Shown: positions 15,458 through 23,750, numbered from the stretch's first letter. The stretch: DNA of 64,000 nt from Desulfovibrio gilichinskyi (GCF_900177375.1 NZ_FWZU01000001.1:558001-622000), one strand, 5' to 3'. Numbers and translations are program-made. Notes: generated by a model from the sequence alone, not told the origin.

Positions 15458-16339
15458 ATGAAAAAAATAGGTGTACTGATTTTATTGATAGTAGGGTTGA
15501 GCTTGTCGGGATGTGCGTTAAAAACTCAAGAGCAGCGTAATCGTGAAGTTATTAAAACAATGCAGCTACTTCAATCTGCAAGTGAAAATCATAGTGCCAG
15601 AAATTTTGAAGGGATGCTTGTAGATGCAAACGAAGGGTTAAAAATAGATCCTAAGCGAGTCATGTTTCTTTTGAATAAGGCTGTAGCAAATTTTCACCTT
15701 GGGAATACTGTCGGAGCCAGAAAGGATATAAATCAGGCTATAAAACTTATGGAAAGCGGGCAATGGTCCGAGGGTGAAACAAAGGTTCGTACACAGGAAG
15801 ATGCTCGGATAGAGGCAGGGGCTAGGGTGATTCTATATTCATGGCGTGGGTTGATAGATAGTAATATTATTCCGTATAATCTATTAACAAAAAGTCAAAA
15901 AAAGGCTTTCCCTATTAAAGTTTCAGATGAGTACATGTTCGCAGGGATCGACGAAAGTCCGAACCTAGAGTCTCCTGGATTGGTCGCATGTTATATTTAT
16001 GCTAATACTGATAAGGGTGACCCTCTCTCCTTTATTATAATAACTCAATCGGAATTAGACCAACGTTATTTTTATACAAAAGAAGATGTGAATAATTCTC
16101 AAAAAAAAGTTGTAGATTTTGATGTGGATTTATCCCTTCGGAACCGATGGGGGGCTATTCTTCCTGTTTTTCCAAAGGGCAAGTATGATCATAATATGCG
16201 AATAAAAATGATTTCTGCGCAAAAGTCTTTGTGTATCAGTTTCTTTTCTCCTGTCGGCAGTAAAATGGCAAAGATGAGTTTTGACGAACTTCTTCATGGC
16301 AACATCACTAAATACCCTAAAGAATTCGAAACTCCCTAG
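15458..16339 (+). CDS. Lipoprotein with a TPR-like N-terminal half
   Basis: A 293-residue lipoprotein. The signal peptide ends in the lipobox LSGC (Cys at about residue 19). Residues about 30-110 look like two to three tetratricopeptide-type helices (NFEGMLVDANEGLKIDP and LLNKAVANFHLGN), usual in protein-interaction scaffolds. The C-terminal half is beta-rich with no motif I recognise. It is a single-gene unit with a strong terminator behind it. Role unknown; probably an outer-membrane or periplasmic anchored protein. Confidence 0.7.
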   Translation: MKKIGVLILLIVGLSLSGCALKTQEQRNREVIKTMQLLQSASENHSARNFEGMLVDANEGLKIDPKRVMFLLNKAVANFHLGNTVGARKDINQAIKLMESGQWSEGETKVRTQEDARIEAGARVILYSWRGLIDSNIIPYNLLTKSQKKAFPIKVSDEYMFAGIDESPNLESPGLVACYIYANTDKGDPLSFIIITQSELDQRYFYTKEDVNNSQKKVVDFDVDLSLRNRWGAILPVFPKGKYDHNMRIKMISAQKSLCISFFSPVGSKMAKMSFDELLHGNITKYPKEFETP

Positions 16340-16397
16340 TTTTTAATTTAAGACATACGCTATAGCTGATTGTGATCATTTAAATTGTAAAGACAAA

Positions 16398-16430
16398 ATA
16401 GAATACCCCGCCTAGCGGGGTATTCTTTTG
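16398..16430. terminator. Terminator after the lipoprotein gene
   Basis: A perfect 10-base-pair stem, GAATACCCCG (16401-16410) with CGGGGTATTC (16416-16425), is followed by TTTT and preceded by A-rich sequence on the other side. Confidence 0.85.
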
Positions 16431-16573
16431 CCTGAAATTTCTCCATCCTCATACCCCTGTCAACCCCCCCTCCACTGATCTGTGACGATCTGTGGCGATC
16501 TCTCACGTCCTCACTCCAAAAACCCATGTTACTGATTTCATAAGCGTGGAAACTTTGTTTTCCTTCTATCCTC

Positions 16574-16915
16574 GTGCCGTCCGTATCCTTAACTCTGGGT
16601 ACGGACGGCAAACCGGAGTTTGCTGTGAATCAGATTATCGATCCAGAACTTAGAAAAGAAATAGCCTTGGTGGTTGCTGAAGGTGTGGCTCTTGCTATGA
16701 AGGAATACGATAAGTGTTCCTGCAATCTTTCAGCTGATGCTGCACAAGAGGTTGGTCATTTTATGGGCATGGTTCGGGATATCGGCGGCAGTAAACATTC
16801 CAATGGCATTGAAGCCATGCGGGAACATCACAAGGCTGTCGGTCTTATGCTCGAAGGTCGCCGTGCTTTCTGGTGCATGGTTTTTAAGATGGCGGGTACT
16901 GCCTTGGTCGGGTAA
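16574..16915 (+). CDS. Phage-type hypothetical protein, probably truncated
   Basis: An ORF of up to 113 residues that opens inside an inverted repeat with a GTG; GTG at 16625 is another possible start. The middle (LRKEIALVVAEGVALAMKEY and EVGHFMGMVRDIGGSKHSNG) is helical and resembles small prophage proteins. The end (FWCMVFKMAGTALVG) looks like the start of a membrane helix cut short, and an overlapping frame runs on to 16949. Both facts suggest a broken gene, perhaps a holin-type or tail-associated protein; I cannot name the family. Confidence 0.45.
   Translation: MPSVSLTLGTDGKPEFAVNQIIDPELRKEIALVVAEGVALAMKEYDKCSCNLSADAAQEVGHFMGMVRDIGGSKHSNGIEAMREHHKAVGLMLEGRRAFWCMVFKMAGTALVG
16576..16609. 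repeat. 10-bp perfect inverted repeat
   Basis: GCCGTCCGTA (16576-16585) and TACGGACGGC (16600-16609) form a GC-rich hairpin with a 14-base loop and no T tract. It lies at the 5' edge of the phage-type ORF, among phage remnants. It could be an operator, a recombination site edge or a transcript structure; the sequence does not decide. Confidence 0.55.
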
Positions 16916-17147
16916 TCACCCCGATGCAAAACTGAGAATGGCTGCATAGCTTCTACTTGAAAGAACTATTAAAAATGGGATGATTACCTATCCATTTCAT
17001 AACTGCTCCTCTCTGTCCTTTGTCTGTCCCTCAATTTGCAATCCATAATATTATTAGCGTATCGTTTGTACTCATTAAAAGAGAATATGATAAATCCATT
17101 GAGTTTAAATAAGAATAGTATCGATATGCTATGGTGGTGCTCTGTTG

Positions 17148-17744
17148 TTAGTATACAGATTCAAAGAATAGATAGGCTGCGCAGGTACAGAGCAGACTTC
17201 CCATGGAAACGTTAAAGATTCTTATTTTATTTGGTGTACTCAGTATGATTCCGACCTTGCTTCCCAAAATTGCCCACAGGGAAAGAGACAGGTAGCATAT
17301 TGCAAAATAGAGAGTTGAAAATAATATTAGAGGATCATGTGACTTTTCATCCATAAACATTGAAAGACCTGCTATGCATGCTAACCATGCTTTAGGGTTG
17401 AGCCATTGCATGATGAAACCTTGTTTAAAGTTAGGACAATTGTTGTCTTCGATAGTAAGTTCAGGTTTTGCTGTGCCTATTTTGTAGCCAATATATATGA
17501 TGAATGAAGATCCTGCTATTGACATATAATTTAAAAAAGTCGGGTAGGCTGTTACAAATTGCATAAGCCCGAGTCCAAGAGTGATCAGTAATAAAATAAA
17601 TCCTATAGTAGCACCAGATATGAACGGTAGTGTTCTTCGAAACCCGTAGCTTGCGCCGGAAGCTACGATGACCATGTTGACTGGTCCCGGGGTAATGGAC
17701 ATTGTAAGAGAGAAAATGCACATAGCGGTAATTAGTGTAAACAT
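17148..17744 (-). CDS. LysE/RhtB-family amino acid exporter
   Basis: A 198-residue inner-membrane protein with about six hydrophobic helices. The N-terminal signature of the LysE/RhtB family is present (SITPGPVNMVIVASGASYGF, residues about 16-35). The second half holds QWLNPKAWLACIAG, another conserved element. It exports an amino acid or similar metabolite. It is divergently transcribed from a LysR regulator 146 bases away, which is the classical exporter-regulator pair, with the likely operator in between. Confidence 0.88.
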   Translation of the reverse strand: MFTLITAMCIFSLTMSITPGPVNMVIVASGASYGFRRTLPFISGATIGFILLLITLGLGLMQFVTAYPTFLNYMSIAGSSFIIYIGYKIGTAKPELTIEDNNCPNFKQGFIMQWLNPKAWLACIAGLSMFMDEKSHDPLILFSTLYFAICYLSLSLWAILGSKVGIILSTPNKIRIFNVSMGSLLCTCAAYLFFESVY

Positions 17745-17807
17745 GTTGTTTCCTTTTTGATATTGTTAAATAAAGATATATTTAAACTACGAGTGAGTTT
17801 TATTTTG

Positions 17808-17832
17808 GTCCAATTAAATGATTTGATTGGAC
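17808..17832. promoter_or_regulatory. LysR-type regulator binding site (T-N11-A palindrome)
   Basis: GTCCAAT (17808-17814) and ATTGGAC (17826-17832) form a perfect 7-base inverted repeat separated by exactly 11 bases. This gives the T-N11-A core typical of LysR-type operators. It sits between the divergent LysE and LysR genes. Confidence 0.75.
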
Positions 17833-17890
17833 TCATAAACAGCATTTATTGTTTTCAGGTGATATAGATAATTTTAGTGGGGATGAACGA

Positions 17891-18775
17891 ATGGAGTTGT
17901 ATCAGCTTGTTTCATTTGTTGTAGTGGCAGAAGAGGGGAATATGACCCGTGCTGCAACTCGTTTGAATTTGAGTCAGCCAGCAGTTAGTGCTCAGGTTAA
18001 ATCTTTAGAGGAAGAGTTATGTTTTCCTCTTTTTCAAAGAACATCGAAAGGTATGAAGCTTACGCAGGAAGGGGTAATACTGAAGACAAAGGTTGATATT
18101 GTGCTGCGTGATGTTGATGATCTCAATAATGAAGTAGAAAAAATGCGAGGAAATGCCTTTAGCAAAATTACTCTTGGAGTTAACACAGATCCGGGACTTT
18201 TACGTTTGAAAGATATCTACAAAAAGTTAACGGACCAATATCCTGATATCTCCTTGACTGTGCAGGAGTCGATGAGTTGGGATGTGGTTGGAAAGTTGAA
18301 TTCAAAAAAAATTGATTTAGGCTTTTCTTATATTGTTCCGCATGATGATAGAATTGATGCGCAACTACTTGGAGAAATAGATTTAACAGTTGTTGGACCG
18401 GAAGCATGGCGGAGTCTTTTGGACGGAAAAACTGAGAAAGATCTTGCCGCGTTCCCGTGGGTATGGACAAGTGAGCATTGTCCTCTGAATATGATTCTCA
18501 CTGAATTTTTTGAAAGTATCAAAGAACAGCCTGTCAAAGCAATTGTTGTTGATCAGGAGGCAGCTATTTTGAAATTGGTTTCTGATGGTGTTGGTCTGTC
18601 TGTAATGCCCTCAAATAAAGTAAAAAACTTAGAGCACCAGTATGGGGTGTTTTCTGTTGCAAAATTGAATAAAAGACTAAAACTTTATATTCTTTGCCTT
18701 AAGCAACGGAAAATGAACCATAGCATTTCAATTTTTCTAGATGTGATTAAAGATGTATGGAGGGTGGGTGACTGA
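17891..18775 (+). CDS. LysR-family transcriptional regulator
   Basis: A 294-residue regulator. The winged HTH occupies residues 1-60 (MELYQLVSFVVVAEEGNMTR, then AATRLNLSQPAVSAQVKSLE). The effector-binding domain (about 90-290) has the periplasmic-binding-protein-like fold, with VSDGVGLSVMPS near its end. The ATG at 17891 is preferred over the in-frame start at 17849 because the HTH begins right there and a GGGGAT lies upstream. It is divergent from the LysE exporter with a T-N11-A operator in the shared promoter region, so it probably controls that gene and itself. Confidence 0.9.
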   Translation: MELYQLVSFVVVAEEGNMTRAATRLNLSQPAVSAQVKSLEEELCFPLFQRTSKGMKLTQEGVILKTKVDIVLRDVDDLNNEVEKMRGNAFSKITLGVNTDPGLLRLKDIYKKLTDQYPDISLTVQESMSWDVVGKLNSKKIDLGFSYIVPHDDRIDAQLLGEIDLTVVGPEAWRSLLDGKTEKDLAAFPWVWTSEHCPLNMILTEFFESIKEQPVKAIVVDQEAAILKLVSDGVGLSVMPSNKVKNLEHQYGVFSVAKLNKRLKLYILCLKQRKMNHSISIFLDVIKDVWRVGD

Positions 18776-18832
18776 TTAAATATATAGTGATATATTATAT
18801 GCAATCAGCAAATATTTTCCAGGAGACAGCTA

Positions 18833-19843
18833 ATGCAATACTTTTTAACCGCAATTCTTTTTTCATTTTTCAGCCTCTGTTTTGCTTTGCCCGTCTGGGC
18901 TGTGGAAGGCAATATTGAAAAATCACAACCTTCGCTAGAATGCATACCGGCTTGTCCGGATTACAGTAAAGATATCAGCTGGGCATCAAAACCCATAAAT
19001 CCACAAAAAAATGTGGATGTTTTTTATGTATATCCAACTATCTACCCCGAGACATTTCCGAAAAATATGGATGTTTTCGATAAGTCCTTACGCGCAGATG
19101 TGCAAGGTTTACTCAAAGCACAGGCGGGTGTTTTTTCCGGATCGGCCAACTTGTTCGCTCCCTACTACCGTCAGGTAACATTCGCATGCCTTGATCAGAA
19201 TCAGGATATGATGCTTAATTCGTATTTCCGCATCGGGGCTGACGACGTGCACAGGGCTTTTGATTACTACCTGAATTTTTTGAATAACGGCCGTCCATTT
19301 ATTCTGGCAGCACACAGTCAGGGATCTGTGGTTCTGCTCGATCTGATTCGAAGCCGGTTCAAAGATCCTAAACTACAGAATGCACTTGTGGCAGCCTATC
19401 TCATTGGCTATTCCGTCACGGATAAAGATTTGAAAAATTACCCTTGGATAAAGCCAGCCCAAAAGGCGGATGACACTGGAGTGGTTATCTCTTGGAACAC
19501 ACAGGAACCCGGCGCAACAGGTTCACCGGTGCTGCGTTCCGGAGCAACCTGCATCAATCCATTGACGTGGACTACTGACGAAACTCCGGCCGACAAGAGC
19601 CTCAACTTAGGGGCCGTATTCTTTGATGATTTTAATGGTACCGTTATACGGGAAGTCCCACAATATACCGGAGCACGTGTTGATAAGAAAAGCGGAGCTC
19701 TTATTACCATTCCGCCGGATAAAATGGAGATTGGACATTTCCCGAAAGGCGTTTTGCATAAGTTTGATTATGCCTTCTGGTATCGAAACATTGAGAAAAA
19801 CGTTCAGGATCGCATTAAGGCTTATTTAAAAAAACATAAGTAG
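18833..19843 (+). CDS. DUF3089 alpha/beta-hydrolase, secreted
   Basis: A 336-residue protein with a signal peptide (cleavage after WA-VEG near residue 24) and the DUF3089 fold. VDVFYVYPTIYP opens the domain, FACLDQNQD and RAFDYYLNF follow, and the nucleophile elbow is HSQGS (serine near residue 163) in PFILAAHSQGSVVLLDLI. Members are lipase- or esterase-like hydrolases of unknown substrate. A catalytic His is plausible in EIGHFPKGVLHKFDY. AGGAGACAG precedes the ATG. It stands alone, ended by a strong hairpin terminator. Confidence 0.85.
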   Translation: MQYFLTAILFSFFSLCFALPVWAVEGNIEKSQPSLECIPACPDYSKDISWASKPINPQKNVDVFYVYPTIYPETFPKNMDVFDKSLRADVQGLLKAQAGVFSGSANLFAPYYRQVTFACLDQNQDMMLNSYFRIGADDVHRAFDYYLNFLNNGRPFILAAHSQGSVVLLDLIRSRFKDPKLQNALVAAYLIGYSVTDKDLKNYPWIKPAQKADDTGVVISWNTQEPGATGSPVLRSGATCINPLTWTTDETPADKSLNLGAVFFDDFNGTVIREVPQYTGARVDKKSGALITIPPDKMEIGHFPKGVLHKFDYAFWYRNIEKNVQDRIKAYLKKHK

Positions 19844-19849
19844 ATTGTA

Positions 19850-19881
19850 CAAATACTCCGCTTATTAAGCGGAGTATTTGT
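19850..19881. terminator. Bidirectional terminator between convergent genes
   Basis: CAAATACTCCGCTT (from 19850) pairs with AAGCGGAGTATTTG (ending at 19880), with T-rich ends on both strands. It serves the DUF3089 gene and the convergent secreted-protein gene. Confidence 0.85.
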
Positions 19882-19894
19882 TTGCTAGGAATAT

Positions 19895-20314
19895 TTAGAA
19901 AGGCATACCATTGTTGATAAGAAGTTTGGGCATAGTTGATATGAGTCCTACAGTATCGTCTTCCCCATCTTTATTTTTCCACTCTATTATTCCATAACCG
20001 TTACTATCTGTCTCTGTTGATGTTGAAAAAGATGCTGTTTCGCCAGCACCTATTACTGTATTGTTGTCCTTGAAGTTGCTGTATTGAGGACCTGATGTAA
20101 CAGTCGATGAATCTTCTTTGTATAGCGTTATTTTTACAACTAAGTCATGGGTTGAAATATTAGAAATATAAATGATATCCATTGCCCCCATCTGCCCCCC
20201 CCCCCCCAATGAAAGCCAGTGAGGGATTATAGCCTTACCACTACCAGCAAAAGCAAATGATTGAGCCGCGACTAGCATAAAACAAGAAATTAATAGAATT
20301 TTTAAAACTCTCAT
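19895..20314 (-). CDS. Small secreted protein with a poly-G tract, paralogue of the 14.8-kb gene
   Basis: A 139-residue secreted protein, clearly a paralogue of the one at 14813-15271. It has a nearly identical signal peptide (residues 1-23) and the same HDLVVKITLY, IIEWKNKDGEDD and NNGMPF segments. Codons 34-38 contain a run of 13 G on the coding strand (20195-20207), giving four glycines after Leu. Gain or loss of one G would frameshift the protein soon after the signal peptide, so the length of this tract could switch expression on and off. The ribosome site is GGGAG. Confidence 0.75.
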   Translation of the reverse strand: MRVLKILLISCFMLVAAQSFAFAGSGKAIIPHWLSLGGGGQMGAMDIIYISNISTHDLVVKITLYKEDSSTVTSGPQYSNFKDNNTVIGAGETASFSTSTETDSNGYGIIEWKNKDGEDDTVGLISTMPKLLINNGMPF

Positions 20315-20573
20315 TCCAATCTCCCTAAAATTAAAAAGATTATAGTGTTATAAGAATACATGTCTTTCAATTATATTTTCTTTAAGTTGATTTCAATAGT
20401 TATTTTATATCATTATAAAAATGATCTAAAAATGGACATCGATAGATTAATCAAATGGCTTTTGAGATTTTTTTTCTGTGCTATAAAAGATTTGTGAATT
20501 TCAATTTTTCTGTATATCCGTTACAAACAATTTTAAATAGTCAATTACAAAAATCACGCTCAGTGAGGATATA

Positions 20574-21740
20574 ATGTTAGATTTTGAACGTAAAAGTGTA
20601 GTTATGGTCACTTGTCCTAAAGGTTTTTCACCTTATCTCGCGGAAGAAATTTCGAAGATGGGTTTTGAAATAAGAAATGAATTTTTTGCCGGGGTCGAAA
20701 CCAAAGCATCTCTTAACGAATGTATGCGGCTTAATCTTTGGAGTCGGTGCGGGCATCGCGTGTTGTACCAGCTTAAGAAGTTTAAGGCTGCAACTCCTGA
20801 TCAGATGTATGACGAAGTCAGAGAAATGGAATGGGAACGAATCATTTCTCCCGATGATTATTTGACTATCACATCTTCAGTTATAACTGAAACTATTAAT
20901 GATACCCGCTTTGCAAATGTGAAGGTTAAAGACGCTATTGTTGATAAGGTTCGCGAGAAATTAGGTCGTCGTCCTTCTTCAGGTCCGGATATGACCGGGA
21001 TTATTGTTTTTCTCCACTGGAGAGATGATGATTGTACAATTTATCTTGATACATCCGGCGTACCGCTTTCTAAAAGAGGATATAGAAAGCTTCCGCACAA
21101 AGCTCCACTGCAGGAAACTCTGGCTGCAACTTTAATTAAAGCTTCCGGGTGGAATGGGCGCGGTAATTTTATTTCGCCTATGTGCGGTAGCGGAACTCTC
21201 GCTATTGAGGCAGCTTTAATCGCTCTTTCAGGAGCTCCTGGATTGATTCGCGAGACATATGCTTTTATGAATCTTCCGGGGTATAATGAAGCGTACTGGG
21301 ATAATTTGTGTATTGAGGCTGAAGACAGAGAACGTAATGCGATTGACGGAAGAATTATAGCAACAGACCTTGACCCGGAAGCGGTAGAAGCTGCCCGTAA
21401 AAATGCCCGTGCCGCCGGTGTTGAACATCACATAGAGTTTGAAGTTTGTGATTTTCGTGAAACAGAAATTCCTGAAGGTAAGGGTATAATCTTTTTCAAT
21501 CCAGAATATGGCGAAAGGCTTGGAACTTCTACTCTGCTGGAAAAAATTTATACGGCTATAGGCGATTTCTTGAAGAATAAATGCCAAGGCTATAAAGGGT
21601 ATGTTTTTACCGGGAATTCAGATCTGGCAAAGTTTATAGGTCTTAAGACCTCACGAAGACTCCTTTTTTATAATGCAAAGATTGAGTGCAGGCTGCTCGA
21701 ATATGAAATCTTTGCCGGTAGTGCTAAAAGAAGATATTAA
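20574..21740 (+). CDS. RlmL/YpsC-type 23S rRNA methyltransferase (THUMP domain)
   Basis: A 388-residue RNA N2-guanine methyltransferase. The N-terminal ~165 residues form the ferredoxin-like/THUMP region (KGFSPYLAEEISKMGFE, then YLTITSSV). The Rossmann catalytic domain follows, with FISPMCGSGTLAIEAALIA as motif I and the acidic tip IIATDLDPEAVEAARKNAR. The catalytic motif is FFNPEYGERLG, with Glu where most members have NPPYGERL. It probably modifies 23S rRNA, as RlmL does at G2445. It is monocistronic with an inverted repeat behind it. Confidence 0.85.
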   Translation: MLDFERKSVVMVTCPKGFSPYLAEEISKMGFEIRNEFFAGVETKASLNECMRLNLWSRCGHRVLYQLKKFKAATPDQMYDEVREMEWERIISPDDYLTITSSVITETINDTRFANVKVKDAIVDKVREKLGRRPSSGPDMTGIIVFLHWRDDDCTIYLDTSGVPLSKRGYRKLPHKAPLQETLAATLIKASGWNGRGNFISPMCGSGTLAIEAALIALSGAPGLIRETYAFMNLPGYNEAYWDNLCIEAEDRERNAIDGRIIATDLDPEAVEAARKNARAAGVEHHIEFEVCDFRETEIPEGKGIIFFNPEYGERLGTSTLLEKIYTAIGDFLKNKCQGYKGYVFTGNSDLAKFIGLKTSRRLLFYNAKIECRLLEYEIFAGSAKRRY

Positions 21741-21757
21741 TTGGATTTTATTTTCAG

Positions 21758-21804
21758 ATATGCTACTTAGATTTTTCTATGTTTATGGGGTCTAAGTAGC
21801 ATAT
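21758..21804. terminator. 14-bp inverted repeat between methyltransferase and response regulator genes
   Basis: ATATGCTACTTAGA (21758-21771) pairs perfectly with TCTAAGTAGCATAT (21791-21804). The loop is T-rich and there is no T tract after the stem, so it may be a weak terminator or a processing or regulatory hairpin. Confidence 0.55.
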
Positions 21805-21829
21805 ATTATAATTGTTAAGAGGTGCAGTT

Positions 21830-22198
21830 ATGTCGCGGATTCTCGTAGTTGATGATGATCCTATTTCACGTCAAATTCTTCGAGCAATGCTGGAGAAAGA
21901 AGGGCACGTTGTTTCAGAAGCAGAAGATGGTGTTAAGGCGCTTAATAACTATGATAAAGGTTCAGTTGATCTTGTCATAACTGATATCTTTATGCCTGAA
22001 AAAGAAGGTGTTCAAACTGTCAGGGAACTTATTAAAGAAAATCCTGATGTTAAGATTATTGCCGTTTCCGGCGGCAGTTCATCGGCAAACTATGATTCGC
22101 TTGATTGGATAAAGATGTTCGGAGTGAAGTATACCTTCACTAAGCCTTTTAATTCAAAAGCAATTATCTCGGCTATCGATGACCTTTTATCTGAATAA
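21830..22198 (+). CDS. Single-domain response regulator (CheY-like)
   Basis: A 122-residue receiver domain with nothing attached. The acidic pocket is the DDD in RILVVDDDPISRQIL. The phosphoacceptor Asp lies in DLVITDIFMPEKEG (near residue 50), and the conserved Lys is in FTKPFNSKAI. The ATG at 21830 is chosen over the in-frame TTG at 21812 because AAGAGGTG lies just before it and the fold begins there. With no output domain it probably acts by protein contact, as in chemotaxis or phosphorelay. No kinase is adjacent. Confidence 0.88.
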   Translation: MSRILVVDDDPISRQILRAMLEKEGHVVSEAEDGVKALNNYDKGSVDLVITDIFMPEKEGVQTVRELIKENPDVKIIAVSGGSSSANYDSLDWIKMFGVKYTFTKPFNSKAIISAIDDLLSE

Positions 22199-22292
22199 AT
22201 TTGCTTTGGACGCTCCTGCTGAAGCATTCTGTTGCATATTATCAAAACCTGCCGTATTTCTTCCTGACAAATCTTAGAAGAGTAGTGTTTAA

Positions 22293-23276
22293 ATGTCAGA
22301 ACAAGAAAAAATACGTGTAAAATTGGAATTTGATGATGCAGGGTTGTCGAGTACGCTTTTTGGTGCTCAAAATTCAAATCTTGATGCAATTTCAAACCTT
22401 TCCGGTGTGCAAATCAACAGCAGGGGTAACTCTCTGCAATTGATAGCTGACAGTCATGAGCTTATTGATCCTGTCGCCAAGTCATTCAGCCAACTTTATT
22501 CAGTGCTTAAATCCGGTAAAAAGGTTTTTCCGGAAGACGTTGAAGCTGCATATAAAATTTTATGCCGTAATCCCGCTGCGGACCTTATAAAAATATTTAG
22601 AGACGAATTGTTTTCAGTCTCTCCTAAAAAAACAATTTCCCCGCGAACTCTTACGCAGCGTGCCTATTTTTCCGCCATTCGTGAAAATGATATGGTATTT
22701 TCTATTGGTCCGGCCGGAACGGGTAAGACATATCTTGCTGTTGCTATGGCTGTTTATGCTTACACACGCAAAGAAGTTAAAAAAATTATCCTGACCAGAC
22801 CAGCTGTAGAAGCAGGTGAAAAACTTGGGTTTTTACCCGGTGATCTTGTGGATAAGGTTAACCCATATATGCGTCCGCTTTACGATGCTCTTTATGATTT
22901 GCTGGATTTTGCAAAAGTTCAGGATATGATTGAAGAAAACATCATTGAAATAGCTCCCTTAGCTTTTATGCGCGGTAGAACACTTAGTAATGCATTCGTT
23001 ATTCTTGACGAAGCACAAAATACCACTCCTGAACAAATGAAGATGTTTATTACCCGTCTTGGATTTGGGTCTAAGGCCGTAATTACAGGTGATATTACTC
23101 AAATTGATCTGCCGATAAATATTGCCTCAGGTTTGAGTGTTGCGAGCAATATACTTAAGGATGTTGAAGGGATAAGCTTTGTTAAATTTGAAGACAGTGA
23201 TGTTGTAAGGCATCCTCTTGTTTCAAGAATAGTAAAGGCTTATGATTCATATGAATGCAGTGGCGGTAAAATATGA
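22293..23276 (+). CDS. phoH: PhoH-family ATPase
   Basis: A 327-residue PhoH protein. An N-terminal KH/R3H-like region (residues 1-110) precedes the ATPase domain with Walker A GPAGTGKTYLA and Walker B VILDEAQNTTPEQMKMF, followed by GSKAVITGDITQIDLP. PhoH is an ATP-dependent RNA-acting helicase-like protein. Its stop overlaps the ybeY start by 4 bases (ATGA). The phoH-ybeY pair is widespread and points to RNA quality control. Confidence 0.92.
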   Translation: MSEQEKIRVKLEFDDAGLSSTLFGAQNSNLDAISNLSGVQINSRGNSLQLIADSHELIDPVAKSFSQLYSVLKSGKKVFPEDVEAAYKILCRNPAADLIKIFRDELFSVSPKKTISPRTLTQRAYFSAIRENDMVFSIGPAGTGKTYLAVAMAVYAYTRKEVKKIILTRPAVEAGEKLGFLPGDLVDKVNPYMRPLYDALYDLLDFAKVQDMIEENIIEIAPLAFMRGRTLSNAFVILDEAQNTTPEQMKMFITRLGFGSKAVITGDITQIDLPINIASGLSVASNILKDVEGISFVKFEDSDVVRHPLVSRIVKAYDSYECSGGKI

Positions 23277-23728
23277 CGCTATCACTGACATATGAATGCA
23301 GACCTGATTCCAATTTTCCTTTGAGCAAGAGGGAAGTGATGTTTATGGCTGAACTTCTGCTCAAGTCTTTAAATATTGAAGGGTTCGACTTTGATTTAAA
23401 AATAACTGATGATTCAGCGATTGCCGAGATTAATCAGGATTTTTTAGGTTGCGTAGGTCCTACCAATGTTTTGAGTTTTCCTTTTTCTGAAACACCTGAT
23501 CTTGCCACGAACAAATATCTTGGCGAAATAGTTTTGTCTGTAGATACATTAGCACGTGAAACACGACTTTATGCTCAAGCCCCTGAAGAACATATGATCA
23601 GGCTTTTGGCTCATGCTTTACTTCATCTGGCCGGCTATGATCATGGGCCGGAAATGTACGCGCTTACAGATACTGCCGTTGAATCAGTAGCTCCTATTTT
23701 CAGACAGCGAATGGTGGGTTGGCAATGA
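23273..23728 (+). CDS. ybeY: YbeY endoribonuclease / 16S rRNA maturation factor
   Basis: A 151-residue zinc endoribonuclease. The metal site HALLHLAGYDHG (H-x3-H-x5-H, C-terminal third) is intact. GPTNVLSFPFSE is the family's second conserved block. It acts in 3' processing of 16S rRNA and in ribosome quality control. It overlaps phoH by 4 bases, so translation is coupled. A terminator stem begins inside the 3' end of the gene. Confidence 0.93.
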   Translation: MTLSLTYECRPDSNFPLSKREVMFMAELLLKSLNIEGFDFDLKITDDSAIAEINQDFLGCVGPTNVLSFPFSETPDLATNKYLGEIVLSVDTLARETRLYAQAPEEHMIRLLAHALLHLAGYDHGPEMYALTDTAVESVAPIFRQRMVGWQ

Positions 23729-23750
23729 TAGCGCGCCAGCCCGTTTTTTT
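23716..23750 (+). terminator. Terminator overlapping the end of ybeY
   Basis: GGGTTGGC (23716-23723) pairs with GCCAGCCC (23735-23742) with one G-U pair, followed by seven T (23744-23750). The 5' arm lies within the last ybeY codons. Confidence 0.75.
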
